This document shows, one piece after another, positions 32,751 to 44,774 of a stretch of DNA of 64,000 nucleotides. The stretch is from contig OY755045.1 in the NCBI GenBank assembly GCA_963576565.1, forward strand, positions 1,859,477 to 1,923,476. Reading direction: 5' to 3'. A model generated the notes under the pieces. The model saw nothing but the letters and a program-made list of their open reading frames with translations. It was not told the DNA's origin and ran no database searches. The position numbers and the translations under genes were made by a program. This DNA is from Aspidapion aeneum (lineage: Eukaryota > Arthropoda > Insecta > Coleoptera > Brentidae). The first letter of the stretch is position 1; the number at the start of each line of letters is the position of its first letter.

Positions 32751-33125
32751 GAGAAAACTCTCACAAGAAGCGCCATCTACCGAGATATGAGAGAAACCAG
32801 AACAAGAGCAGGCGAAAATAAAATGCTATACATATTGTTTTTATTTTAGCAACTACTTCTAGAGCATAATATAATAATAATTTTTTTTTTACATTTCGTT
32901 AACTAGAGTATTGTTGCACTAATGACATGCATTCAAAAATAGAAAGAAGAATTGTGAACATGTCTTTATGAAAATTGTCGCTGTGTTTTCCTTCAAAGCA
33001 ACGCACGTGCTCTTAACAGCTTTTGCTTATAAAGAAAATTGCATGGATAATATTATAATGGATAGCTTTTTCAAAAGATTAATGCTTTGTTTTCTGCACA
33101 AATATGCAGTGTCATTTTCAGTAAT

Positions 33126-33622
33126 AATAATAAAATAAATTAGTAAAAAAAATTTTTTAAGTCACAAGCTTTTATAAAATGCACTAAAAATTAAAAAATA
33201 ATTAACATTCTAATATTATCATAATAATAAAAGCGATGGCCGACTGATGGAAATTTTGACGATGTTAGCACGATAAGATATCCGTATCAATTAAATATCA
33301 CTATTTGCAAGAATCAATCTAGCAGAAAAATGCAGAGGTACCAAACCCACCCAACCCGACCTAAGATATCCCAGCATTTTTCTGACATGTATGGCAATGG
33401 CATAACATTGCGGCACATCAAACATATCTTTGATGACCTGCTATGTTGAATATTCTTTAAGTGTTTAGATCACAACTTTAGATTAACTTATGCTTTGATT
33501 TGCGGCCATCGCTTTTATTATTATGATAATATTAGAATGTTAGAAAATTATCTTTTAATTTTTAGTGCATTTTATAAAAGCTTGTGACTTAAAAAATTTT
33601 TTTTACCAATTTATTTTCTTCT
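33126..33622. repeat. Inverted repeat with 118-bp arms
   Basis: Arms at 33126-33242 and 33502-33622 share GTCACAAGCTTTTATAAAAT and AATAATAAAAGCGATGGC in opposite orientation around a 260-bp centre. It is probably a MITE-like element. Confidence 0.8.
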
Positions 33623-33739
33623 TTTTAGTCTCAGCTATCTACTCTATTAAATGAAAATATTTGTTCAATAACAGAACAGAAGAGTTTATTCTAGATTATA
33701 ATGAAATCGCTGATCGTAAGTTGTTTGGAAACTCATTTT

Positions 33740-34595
33740 TCTATTGGGGGTAGGAGGGGGGGGGTAGAGGTAGAAATATATTTTTTGTTTGGCTGTATTG
33801 CCATCGGACCTTTATGCATATACCAAATTTTATAAAGTCATTTGAAGTGAGGTGTGTCAAAAACGCATTTTTGATGGAAGGGGGTGGGGGGTAGGGGTGG
33901 GAGGACATTTTTTCATTATTGTTGTATTGTCATCGGACAACTATATGTATACCAAATTTCATCCAAATCGGATAATGGGAAGTGTGTCAAAAACGCATTT
34001 TTCTATAGATGGGGTGGGGGTAGAAGTGGTAGGATTTTTTTTTTCAATGTTGTATTGTCATCGGACCACTATATGTATATCAAATTTCATCCAAATCGGA
34101 TAATGGGAAGGGTGTCAAAAACGCATTTTCTATGGAAGGGGGTGGGGGTAGGGGTGGGAGGATATTTTTTCTTAATATTGTATTGTCATCGGATCACTAT
34201 ATGTATACCAAATTTCATCCAAATCGGATAACGGGATGTGTATCAAAAACAAATTTTTCTATGGAAGGGGGTGGGGATAGGGGTGGGACGATATTTTTTC
34301 TTATTGTTGTATTATCATCGGACCGCTATGTGTATACCAAATTTTATCCAAATCGGATAACGGGAAGTGTGTCAAAAACACATTTTTCTATAGAAGGGGT
34401 GGGGGTAGGAGTGGGAGGATATTTTTTTCTTAATATTGTATTGTCATGGGACCACTATGTGTGTACCAAATTTCATCCACATCGGATAATGGAAAGTGTG
34501 TCAAAAACGCTTCACAAGATTTGATAGATAGTTAGATAGTTAGATAGTTAGATAGTTAGATAGTTAGATAGTTAGATAGTTAGATAGTTAGACAG
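33740..34595 (+). repeat. G-rich minisatellite of about 120 bp, seven units, ending in an 8-bp microsatellite
   Basis: Each unit has a GGGGTGGGGGTAGGGGTGGG-like run, then ATTGTCATCGGACCACTA and CAAATTTCATCCAAATCGGA. It ends in (AGATAGTT)n at about 34526-34588. An inverted array lies at 36960-37460. Gly-rich translations are artefacts. Confidence 0.9.
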
Positions 34596-34869
34596 AACAT
34601 CTGAAGTTAAATAAAAGCTTGTAAAAATATAATCTTGGTTCTTCTCTGAAGTAGGTCACTAAATAAAAATGCGAATTACCAGATCATTAGAAACAGTGTT
34701 GACCCCCACTTACGAGCCGCATCTCAATATATCAAGCCATTTCTAAGCTAAGGAAAGTTTTTGAAAAGTTCGCATTTTGGAAGGGGATCTATACCTTTAT
34801 CTTATTTTGGAGTAATTTTGTTTGTAGTTTGAGACATAAAGAAAAAAACATATTTTTATTCTATTTTTA

Positions 34870-35850
34870 ATTCGTTATAGAAATTCAAGCAGGCGTGCCC
34901 CAGGGTAGTGTACTAGGCCATTATCTATACTCATTATTCACTTGCGATATCCCAAAGCCAAAAAATTGTCACATAGCAACATTTGCCGATGATACTGGTT
35001 TATTGACGGTTGAAAAATTTATTGAAGAATGCCTAGAAAAACTTCAGGATGCAGTCACCGAAGTTCACAGTTGGACCACAAAGTGGCGAATAAAATTAAA
35101 TAAAACCAATTCAATTCATGTTGATTTTACAAACAAAAATATAAATCACATACAAATAACAACATTCCCGTAGCATATTCAAATCAGGCAAAATATCTCG
35201 GTATGATACATATATACATGATATAAAGGATATGTTGAGAAAAAAAAAGAAGAACTTGAGATAAGGTACAGAAAAATGAACTGGCTAATTGGAAGGAAGT
35301 CCAATTTAACAATTCATAAGTTACTGCTTTAGAGACAAATACTGAAACCAGTATGGACATATGGTATTCAACTATAGGGTTGTGCTAAAGAGAGTAACAG
35401 AGATTTCAAAATAAAGTATTAAGAAACATTGTTAATGTATGGTATGTTCGAAATAGCGACCTTCATCGGTATCTAAAAATCGAAACTGTAGCAGAGACTA
35501 TAAAAAAGTACGCAAAAAGCCATTAAGATAGACTCCATCGACATGTGAATGTGGAAGCAATTCAGCTTCTAGACAATACTATGCTAGTTCGAAGACTAAA
35601 AAGAGTAAAGCCGTTTGATCTAGAAAACTAAGTGAATTACACATAAAACAAAATAATGCTATAAACACAACACAATTGTGAGTTACAGACTAAACAAAGC
35701 GGGGGGAACTGTTGAGTGAACCCTAAGTTTCAATCTGACTTTTCTAGTAAATTAAGTTAAAACAAAATTGCTAATTAGTCTTACTGACTAGATTCTAATA
35801 CAATAAACACAGTGTGTTTAACAAATAAAATTTTAAAAAAATTATAGAAA
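34870..35850 (+). mobile_element. Jockey-type LINE, 5'-truncated 3' part
   Basis: AGVPQGSVLGHYLYSLFTCD, then the active-site box ATFADDTGLLT, KWRIKLNKTNSIHVDF, MNWLIGRKSNLTIHKLLL, LKPVWTYGIQLWG-like and LRNIVNVWYVRNSDLH segments follow the Jockey-clade reverse transcriptase and C-terminal order. They end at a stop near 35630 and a 3' region with an A-rich end at about 35835. Stops and frameshifts after 35170 show it is dead. Confidence 0.88.
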
Positions 35851-36820
35851 TTCGTTTTTTCACTTCTCACCCGAAAACATTGAATTTTGGACACCCTGGA
35901 TATTATTTTATTCTGCGCAAGCTGAATAGCGCTTCCCTGCTTTCAGTAATAGCGAAGATATAAGCATTAGAGAGTAAAAAAGGTTCGATTAAGGCCAGGA
36001 GACCTTTAAAAGTGAAACCTGAGACAATATACATTTTGTAGGTCAAGACAAAAGCGTACATATTGAGTCTGGGGATCTTGATGGAAACAGAGCCGGCCTT
36101 TAAATTAGAAAAAACATAAAACATAAATAACTAAAAAAAAAATCCTTTTTGATTTCTTATTTTTGGAATTACATACTAAGTATTTTTATACAGTTTAATT
36201 ATCCTGTAAAATGACTTAGGAAAAAGGACAAATCCCGATTTAACGAGATTTCCGTTCTTATCCTATCACCGATATTACCATAAATGAACATAAATATTAA
36301 AAAAATTGCAGAATATTTAGAAAAAATTCTTTAAGGTTAGATTAGATTATTAGCTCATACTTGATATTGTATTAAAGTGGAAACGCGTCATCAAAACCGA
36401 GGTGGGCGGGAAGGGAGTAGAGGGGTACATACAGTGGCCCAAACAATTTTTTTATTGGTATTAATTCCCAAAACGAGGCACTCCACTAATTAGTCATTAG
36501 CTTACTATTTTACTTGCTTTTTATTTATGTCTTCTTCTAAACGATTTTATTAGAAAGGAACATATATACTCTTGTCTGGTTGTTACGAACATATTGATTT
36601 AGCTGGGATTTGACGTTTTCTATTCGTTGTTCTTTTGACTGTTTTAACGTCAAACAAATTGGGACCGACTTTTTACAAAACAAATTACCGTTTTTGCAAC
36701 AAAATCAATATTTGCGCACATTTTGATATAATTTTGGATTCTCTTTTATGTTTCGGATCTTTATTTATTAAGTAAGTACCTAGTTATTTTATCTCCCCTT
36801 TAAAAGGTCTCTGTCTTTTA
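35851..36820. other. No supported gene
   Basis: AT-rich DNA with a GACACCCTGG relic of the CAGGGTG family at about 35892. Nothing else is supported. Confidence 0.55.
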
Positions 36821-36823
36821 TTG

Positions 36824-36893
36824 TCTGCCAACTGGGCGCCGGGCCAACTCGGCGCCGCCAACTGGGCGCCGGCCAACTCGGCGCCAGACTAAA
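36824..36893. repeat. GC-rich tandem of CCAACTSGGCGCC units
   Basis: Four units of about 15-16 bp alternate GCCAACTGGGCGCC and GCCAACTCGGCGCC. Each has the palindrome GGCGCC, making a 70-bp GC island in AT-rich DNA. Function unknown. Confidence 0.85.
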
Positions 36894-36959
36894 AATTTTT
36901 TTTTAAATAAAATGTGTAGATGAAAAATAAAATATATTATTTATATAAAAACATCTTTA

Positions 36960-37460
36960 AAAAATCCTTTGCGCAATTTTTTACAAGCTTTTATTTAGCT
37001 TCAGATGTTCTGTCTAACTAACTAACTAACTAAACTAATTTGGATGAAATTTGGTACACACGTAGTGGTCCCATGACAGTACAACATTAAGAAAAAAATA
37101 TCCTCCCACCCCTACCACCACCCCTTCTATAGAAAAATGTGTTTTTGACACACTTCCCGTTATCCGATTTGGATAAAATTTGGTATACACATAGTGGTCC
37201 GATGATAATACAACAATAAGAAAAAAATATCCTCCCACCCCTACCCCCACGCCCTTCCATAGAAAAATTTGTTTTTGACACACATCCCGTTATCCGATTT
37301 GGATGAAATTTGGTATACATATAGTGATCCGATGACAATACAATATTAAGAAAAAAATATCCTCCCACCTCTACCCCCACCCCCTTTCCTAAAAAAATGA
37401 GTTTTTGCCACACTTCCCATTATCCGATTTGGATGAAATTTGGTATTCACATAGTGGTCC
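36960..37460 (-). repeat. G-rich minisatellite, inverted second copy
   Basis: The reverse complement of 33740-34600: (TAAC)n at about 37012-37032, then about three and a half 120-bp units. Both copies share the sequence flanking the microsatellite (AGACAGAACATCTGAAG), so the array is part of a larger dispersed repeat. Confidence 0.88.
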
Positions 37461-38040
37461 ACACTGCATGGACAAAGTGAAACACTCATTTTTTAAGGCT
37501 TAGATTTTACCACAAAATTTGGTTTATCATAGCTATGACGCGGTGCCACTTATACATTCTCAACTATAGATTATTTTAGCTTAGCTTATCTTTAAAGCTT
37601 TGCTTAGATTTTCCCTTCTTTATAGATTTGAGATTAAAGTTTTTTTTATTTGGGACGTCTTTCATTAAATTTAAGACTTTTTTTTTCTTGGAGAAAAACA
37701 TATATTTTGTTTAATTTTAATTCTATAGAGTTGCGAATAGTTTACTTGAAAAGGTCCAGTTTATTTAATTTTATAATTATAGAAAATTTTCTTTATTCCT
37801 GCCCTGCATCTTCTTCTCTCCACAATCGTCAATTTCTTTCCATTTGTCTGAAAATGGCCCTTTTCCGGCTTTTTTAGTGAGCAGTTGTAGAGTCAGAGGG
37901 TGTCAAATTTTCCCTCTGCGTATCGTATAAGAGGGTGAAGGATAATTTGACGTCACACACTTTGAAGTTATTTTAGGTAGGTCCACATATTGGAATCATC
38001 ATCAAATAAACTTATTATTTTTGTGTGTTCCAGATTTTCA
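37461..38040. other. No supported gene
   Basis: AT-rich sequence; small ORFs lack features. Confidence 0.5.
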
Positions 38041-38720
38041 TTTGTTTCAAAGATGATTCTTAACTGTTTACCAGACCATTTGATAATGGTTTTTTAAGTA
38101 TTGTTCATACTCGTCTTAGTCTTTTGTTTTTGATTAGTCTTTGTCCTTTGATTAGTCTTAGCTGTCTTAAACAAAATCGGCTGTTCATACTCGTCTTTTG
38201 TTTTTGATTAGTCTTAGTCATAACCCACTGAAAAAAAATTAAATTTCAATAAAAAGGCCCTCTTCAAAAGTCATTTTCTACACAAAACAATCTTATTTAA
38301 CCTAATCTGTGCACGAAACACAGACACGAAAGAACAAAAGCGAAAAAGAAAAAAAAACAAATAAAATTTTGAGGTTATGTTGAGATTTTCTGTTAAAAAC
38401 ATGATTAATGGCGGTAAATTCCAAATTTCGGCCGCGCGCTTGCGCTCTTCGGACGCCCTGTAAAAAAAACAACAAATATCAGCTGATGTCCGTCACTCGT
38501 CTTAGTCGTTGTCCTAAGGATTGAAAGTTGGCAACTCTTAAGACAAAGACTAATCAAAAACAAAAGCAAAAGCATTGTATGAACACTCCCATAAGAAACA
38601 GTGGTTTTAACTTTCTTATGACAAGACATATGACTAAACCAAGACAAAAGACTAGACAAAAGACGAGTATGAACGATCCATTAAAAACCGAAACGCGTCG
38701 TGATTAGACAATAAAATATT
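38041..38720 (+). mobile_element. MITE inserted in a Penelope-type terminal motif
   Basis: Inverted ends with TTCATACTCGTC lie at about 38104 and 38665, with DNA between rich in GTCTTAGTC/GACTAAGAC words. The flanks, TTGATAATGGTTTTTT on the left and AAAAACCGAAACGCGTCG on the right, would join into the hammerhead-like hairpin seen at Penelope ends. The MITE therefore probably split such a motif. Confidence 0.6.
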
Positions 38721-39710
38721 TGTGAAGTAAGCAGGACTTTTTGTTTCTTCTCCTTTAACAATGCTTTAAGGACTTCACCCTAGAGACATCTACAATTAAT
38801 TAATACCAACCCCGTTTCCCCTACATTAGTTTTCAGTCAACGAAAAAAAAAGTTAGATACAAAGTTTTAGCCTTCTATGAAGACTTAAGCCATAGACGAA
38901 TGACAGAGATAGACCAGACACTTACACGGTGGGAGTTGTATTACTAAATCGGCCCAGTATACCGGGGTGTCGTGCACGAATCAGCGCCTCTCCAACTTTG
39001 TGCACCGTACTAAACATTTACAGGGGGATTTGAAACAATATAACGCTTGCGCAGTTTGTCTCTAAGCTACAGAATGGCTTTTCAAATTATTGTATACCGG
39101 ATGCTCGTAGCCATCAATGAAATCGTTCTTCAATCAAGCTACATCTTTTAATATAGTGTTTTGAACAGTTTTTATCAAATTAAATTTTAACACTAAAAAA
39201 CTCATTCTACTCGTCAATTACATAGATTTAAATTTAAACGATGCGCGCTGATAAGAATGAGTTATTTTGTGTCAATGCTCAATTTGCTTAAAAAGATTCT
39301 ATAAACACCAATCAATAAGGAAGCTTAATCAAAGAATGTTTAATTTAATGACTACTAGCAATAAAAAAAGTAAAGTTAAATTTTTATTCAATCTATAAAG
39401 TTTAAAAGTTTGTTTCCCATTCATTTAGGTACATAAATTTCCTTGAGAGGCAAATTTTCTAGTTAAAAAAAGGCTTTTTGACGAATATTCTACAGTAATT
39501 TCCTTTTTATTAGTGCATAGAAAATATTCACACATTCTACAGTAGCTTAAATTAATAATGTATACTTTTACAATGCTTTATACATAATAATGTTGCAAAT
39601 ATAGGTTTCTATAAACGGAAACTTTTTTAATTGTTTTGTCATGAAAAATAAAAAAATGTAAGCCTTATAAAGTAAAGTGAATATTGCCGGTTATTCATTT
39701 AATTAAACAG
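38721..39710. other. No supported gene; one dispersed repeat fragment
   Basis: 38945-39050 (CAGCGCCTCTCCAACTTTGT, then TTTACAGGGGG) is related to 40575-40690. The remainder is AT-rich without features. Confidence 0.55.
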
Positions 39711-40135
39711 AATCCGGCATAATGATCTCCCACATTTTGCACTGCGCCTGAATCACTGAAGAGAGGGGAAGCTTAGCGTAGTTGGTTGGTTGCTCGCGGC
39801 TTGCCATTACCTTGCCATCGTGCCTTCGTTATCGAGACATTAAGCAAAAGTAGGAAACGAATCTGTGATTACGACACAAAAAACTTTTCGTACTCACTTC
39901 GCACTTGGTAGACATGTTTTAGTTCCAGATACTTTGGGAATATCTGAACACTATTCCCGAACCATTGACGAATTGAAAACAGCAATACACCAAGAAATTA
40001 CAGGAATATCGCCTTAGAGTTACTGCACGAGTGAAACTTTTAGAAATCAACTTCGACTGTGTACCGAAAAAAATGAAATATAAATAGCATTTACAATGGC
40101 GTTTTTATTGTGGGAGATCATTCTGCCGGACCATG
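39711..40135. mobile_element. Tc1/mariner-like deletion derivative with transposase C-terminal remnant
   Basis: Inverted ends share TCCGGCA and AATGATCTCCCACA / TGTGGGAGATCATT. Inside, the + strand reads TIDELKTAIHQEITGIS, then in shifted frame FRNQLRLCTEKN and a stop, like the C-terminus of insect Tc1/mariner-type transposases. Everything upstream, including the DDE core, is deleted. Confidence 0.65.
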
Positions 40136-40720
40136 TATATAATTATAGTGAAATAATCTATGTTTTTTCAAATATTAACATTTAAAACTAAACATTTAAA
40201 ACTCCGTCCAGGTTCAATGTGTCCATCACACACTATATATTTGTGAATTTCGTCTAAGTTAGTTTTTTTGTCGAAGTATTTTTTTTAGGTTCCGTTTGGG
40301 AATAGCGCTTGCTAACATAGTCTTCGCACCCACGAACACAAAATTGTTTTATTTTAAATTTCTTAATTACCGATAGGCCACAGTTTAGCAAAAAACACTT
40401 TTTAAAATAAAGTAAAAAGTCGAAAAATCACGAAAAACTGCAACCACAAATGAAAAATGCCGAATTACATTTACGTCATATTTTTATCTGTTTTGCCAAT
40501 GTCAGTCCTAATCAAAAACATATACCGAGAGTAGCGGTTAATGTCCATGGCGACAGCACAGAAGTCTGTACATAATATTTTTATACCAGGGGTGACGGTC
40601 TGTAATAAGCGCCTCTCGAACTTTGTATTCCGAAATAATGTATACAGGGGGTATGTATAACAGTATTATGACAAGACCGGGGTGCTTTCCTTACTATAAA
40701 TAATTAGTATACTGTGACTT
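40136..40720. other. Non-coding; dispersed repeat fragment
   Basis: It contains the partner of 38945-39050 at about 40575-40690 (AAGCGCCTCTCGAACTTTGT, then GTATACAGGGGG). No gene is seen. Confidence 0.55.
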
Positions 40721-40866
40721 AAGCCTAGTTTCCACCTATGCGTGTTCACCCCGATTCAAAAACTGCATCACGTGATGGGACATGGATTTGCACCGGTTTT
40801 AAATGCAGTGTCACCTGATGCGTTTTTTTGAATCAGCGTGGGCATGCATAGGTGGAAACCGGGTAT
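40721..40866. mobile_element. 145-bp palindromic MITE
   Basis: CCTAGTTTCCACCTATGCG on the left and GCATAGGTGGAAACCGGG on the right, with inner GATTCAAAAACTGCATCACG and its complement, form a nearly complete hairpin. Non-coding. Confidence 0.85.
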
Positions 40867-41384
40867 TAAAGTTTTCCGAGATTTTTTTAAGAATGTTTCA
40901 ATTCTGCATAATTAAGAAAATCCTTATTTGTTAAGCAAATTTTTCGCAGGGCTTTTATAATCATGGTATTTTTCAATGTTTTTATTCTTTCTTTCCACGT
41001 CGCGTATTTTTTCTTTATTATCAGCTCAAATGAACCTTAAAATTTCAATTTTTCCTAAATCACCCTTCTTAGTAAAAAAGAAGGTCACAAGGCGTCAAAA
41101 ATATAAACTGCCGCGAAAATTTGCAGGGGCTGATAAAAATTAGCGTTTTAGTCAACGACGGTTTTTTTTTTTTTAGCTTGCTTTTTATACGATGAGAAAG
41201 TTCGTAACAAGCATTTGTATTGGGCAAAAAATATGCAAATAGGTATCTTAAGAATTGAGTTTGTTTGGTGGGGTTTGCTTATTTCCCCCTCCTCTTTATG
41301 TAGAAACATTTGGAAAATGATAAAACATAATATAATTTTGGTTAGCACGAAAATAGTGGCGGCATTACAGGTTCATTTGTTCGT

Positions 41385-41900
41385 GTGAAATTTAAAAAAA
41401 AATTGTTTAAGGAATGTATTTACCAAATCCCGTGTGAGTGTGGTAAATCATATGTAGGTGAAACGAAAGGCCCTCTTCATGTTAGAGTAAATGAACATCT
41501 AAAAAGTACACAATTAGGGGATATTGAAAAATTCGGTTTAGCGCATCATGCATGGATGTTGATGATCACAGGATTCAGTGGTCAGAAGCTAAAGTTTTGC
41601 ATAAAGAGTCGCATTGGCGAAAACGAAAATTTATTGATGCTGCGTTTATAATGCAGAATAAAGAAGTTTTCAGTCAACCAAGCACGGACATACCAAACAT
41701 ATGGAAACCACTCCTTAAGGAAAACAGACGTCTTAGGATGAAAAAGATGGCGGGCCGTCACACCTGACTGCACACCAAGTAGTATAAGTAGCAGCCTAGA
41801 GACTAGATTGTTTAGTTTACACTTGAAAACGGTTAGAGATCTAACCGAAAAATCGTTTTTAAAATAAATAAAGACAATGGAAATCCGAAATTTTATTTCA
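41385..41900 (+). mobile_element. Penelope-like element, GIY-YIG endonuclease and 3' end
   Basis: CIYQIPCECGKSYVGETKGP, VRVNEHLKSTQLGDIEK and LAHHAWM give the GIY-YIG domain. After a frame change, HRIQWSEAKVLHKESHWRKR and NIWKPLLKENRRLRMKKMAG lead to a stop near 41766. The 3' region has a hairpin motif at 41823-41850. The same family occurs at 27525-28262 and 62230-62760. Confidence 0.88.
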
Positions 41901-42550
41901 AAACTTAGTTAGTTTTCTATGAGTGACTACGGGCAATCGAATGAACTTAACGAATTTTTTCTGGACCTTCTACTGTTTTTTAAAAACCGTTTCTAAAGTC
42001 CCTTTGTATACTTACTTCTATTTAAAACATTCTGTATAATTTGATGTAGTTATAGGCATTTACAAGACCGATTCAGCCTTCTATTATAGTATCTCAACTT
42101 GCAAAAATTTTAACGATTTACTAGGTATACATGGTTCAGCTTCTTTCCACCTTATGCAAATTCTTCTAAAAGTAAAGTTAAAAGAAGTTTTGGGAGACTT
42201 TGAAACTTCTAATAAGCTGTATTTGCACGTATAGTTTTTGCAAAGTCAGTTGAACAAAGGTAAAAGCCGACCATCGGCATATCCTTTATAGAAAGTAACA
42301 TGGGCGGCGGTAGATATTCTCATGAAAATTATTTCATTTAATTATGGCGTAAACTAAAGAAATAAAAATAGATAATAAATCTTTAAAGGGGTCCCGAAAA
42401 GCACACTCGAAAGCAATTAAAGCGCATCTCAAAAAAATCTGCCAATCAGGTGCCGTCCATTCACCTGGACATTTCCAGAGCACCGCCCAAAATATATTTT
42501 TCTCTCTTACACACATTAAGCACAGCAAACAGTCTATGATATAGAATTTA
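41901..42550. other. No supported gene
   Basis: No coding or repeat structure was identified. The G+C content is slightly higher at 42390-42500 but there is no conserved motif. Confidence 0.5.
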
Positions 42551-42692
42551 GGGCCAGTTTCTCAATAGAGGGTTAGCCCTGACACGTTGGTTAAAAAAAG
42601 GAGATGACACATATTTACTAGATGCCAAATAAAGACAGCTATCAAAAATAAATCCACGGGTCAGGGCTAACCTTCTATTGAGAAACCAGCCC
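42551..42692. mobile_element. Palindromic MITE with TTA duplication
   Basis: Inverted repeats GGGCCAGTTTCTCAATAGAG and complement, about 35 bp each, are flanked by TTA (42548-42550 and 42693-42695). The three-base TTA target suggests a PIF/Harbinger-derived MITE. Confidence 0.85.
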
Positions 42693-42744
42693 TTAATCTA
42701 CATGTATAGAGATCACTGATACGAGTTGGGCGCGAAACCTAATA

Positions 42745-42984
42745 ATGGAAGGAAATTATTATCCAAGTCTTTTAAGATGGTTTTATTCTGCGGTCTTTAT
42801 AATTGCGTTCCTCTCTAACGGTAGCGGTATAGCGGAAAATATTCAGGCCCTTAAAAAAACAAAGAAAGAACAGCTAAAAAGTTTAATAGAAATATTCAGC
42901 GTACGATCTATGAGAAATGTTAAAACGAAAAATAAACTTGAAAAACTATTATTTTATAAGGTAAATTTTAGAACTTTTGAATAA
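42745..42984 (+). CDS. Small ORF with a signal-peptide-like N-terminus (unassigned)
   Basis: An 79-codon ORF with A at -3 and G at +4 of its ATG begins MEGNYYPSLLRWFYSAVFII and continues AFLSNGSGIAEN. This is a charged start, a hydrophobic run and a polar stretch that could hold a signal-peptidase site. The rest is Lys-rich and unremarkable. It lies on the receptor strand, 3.3 kb before the first receptor exon found. It could be a first exon spliced at an internal donor, but I found no intervening exon for the start of the ATD. It may be chance. Confidence 0.2.
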   Translation: MEGNYYPSLLRWFYSAVFIIAFLSNGSGIAENIQALKKTKKEQLKSLIEIFSVRSMRNVKTKNKLEKLLFYKVNFRTFE

Positions 42985-43400
42985 AGAAAATAAATATTTT
43001 TTGTGGCTAAGCGGCAAATACCTAAGAGCATAATTACAGGACATTTTATGTATATATACCACTTTATGTATGCCCGCAGTTAGAAAAACGATAACTGCAA
43101 TGGACTGTATATATTTTATTAAATGAAAGCGCGAACAAACATAAATATAATGATACGAAATCACGAAATAATTAAGGTCCATAGGTTAATTGCTGGTACC
43201 CACACAACGGAAATCAGAAACAAAGTACTCACCAGCTTGCAGCCAATTTCTCCACGTTCCAGGGGCCCCTTTTTGGATCTAATGATGGCACCACGTAGCT
43301 GAAGGGCTGAAGCTTCCAGTTCTATGCTTTAATACACCAAAATCGAGCACTTTCAAGTGTAGAAATTTCTTAGCATTCTTACACGACACGCAGAGAACAT
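42985..43400. other. No supported gene
   Basis: AT-rich stretch after the signal-peptide-like ORF; nothing identified. Confidence 0.5.
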
Positions 43401-43402
43401 GT

Positions 43403-43900
43403 TCTACTACTACTACTATATCGGTTTAGAACGTTTTTCTACGTTGTCCGACGCCTATTCTCCACCTCCTTCGATCCTGACAATCATCCTCAGTCAGATT
43501 TTTTTGACTCATTGATCTTTGGATTAACTGTTGCCATTCTAATTTAGGACGCCCTCTTTTTCTGCGCCCTATTGGTTGCCATTCTAGGACCTGCTTTGGT
43601 AATCTTTCGTCGTTCATCCGTTGTACATGGCCGTACCATATCAGTTACCTTCTAGTGATGTCATCCGTTATGCTTCCCTCGATTCCCATTCTTTCTTTTA
43701 TGATCTCATTTCTTATGTGATCTATTCTAGATATTCTCATTGATCTTCTTATTGCATCCATTTCGACACTTTCCATTTTTGTTTTGTACTTTTCTGTTAC
43801 ACGACAAGTCTCTATTCCATACAACAGCGTGCTTTTGAACATGTTCTCTGCACCTAATAAATGTTCAGAGTTAACTGCGGCCAATTCCACACCCTTGTAA
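43403..43900 (-). mobile_element. LINE related to family A, C-terminal fragment
   Basis: On the - strand: ENMFKSTLLYGIETCRVTEK, MRISRIDHIRNEIIKERMGI, then LIWYGHVQRMNDERLPKQVL and GRRKRGRPKLEW, ending RRWRIGVGQRRKTF. The tail runs into a (TAG)n microsatellite instead of (TA)n, so it is a different subfamily. Confidence 0.82.
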
Positions 43901-44774
43901 AGCTAGAAAGACGGCTTATAAATCTCATCTTACGATACTGGTAAGAGAAATATAATAAATAATTCCTGCGAAACCATATATCTATAACAAGTGGCGACAT
44001 CTACCAAAAACATGGAAACTAGCAGAAATTAAATAAAAGACAGACAGATAAAATAAAAAACGCTCTTTGTTTCATCTGTAGCCTTAAATAATATTACCAA
44101 ACTAAGGGTTAAAATTTTTATTGCGCATAAAGCGATGAAAATTAAAATCCTGAAACTTTTTGGTTTGGCTCAATCGGCCGTTTGTTCGCCTTAAGGGGAT
44201 TACTCGAAGGATTACCTGGATTTACCGGGAATATTTTTGTACCGGGTTTTACGAAGTTCTTTTATCCAGCCCTCTTAGAGCTTTTGTTTGCGATCTTTCT
44301 TACTAGCAATAATAGAAATCTTGAGTTGTGCTACGTATTTTTACGTAAACGTAAGGTTTGTATCGATCTTTTCGGACCGGGTGGCGGATAGAGGCTTATT
44401 TTCGCGGACCAAAATAAGTTAAAATTACATTATTATACATTAATCCTGTGATTGCTCATAAATTGGAAGAGTATTTTAATTTGTTTAAAGAAAACAACAT
44501 AACTATTTTCATGTAAGTCCCTATAAGCTGATTTTATTGAGGACAATAAAATAGAACTGGTCAATCGCAACTCGTAAATGCATTTTTTGTTCATTTTTAC
44601 AACCATAGTTCTCATAACGCAATATTTCTTTTCAAAGTTATTGTTTCTATATCAGAAATGAGTTTGGTAACAATCCTGAGTTTGAGATTTACGCTACATG
44701 AACATTTATCGACTCGAGAAAAAAAAAAGAAAAAATTAATAAAATTTTAGTAGTGTATCTTTTTACCGCGTGTA
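43901..44774. other. No supported gene; one MITE end fragment
   Basis: An end of the 31311-31743 element family lies at about 44332-44360 (AGTTGTGCTACGTATTTTTA). A frame at 44182-44391 reads LPGFTGNIFVPGFTKFFYPA but has no recognised relative. Confidence 0.45.

Noticed and set aside
33852..34524. Gly-rich overlapping ORFs (and their mirror at 37035-37413)
   Set aside because: They are translations of a 120-bp G-rich minisatellite in several frames; no start, splice or domain logic.
44182..44391. Missing receptor exon in the frame reading LPGFTGNIFVPGF
   Set aside because: It does not match any amino-terminal-domain block and lacks suitable splice borders.
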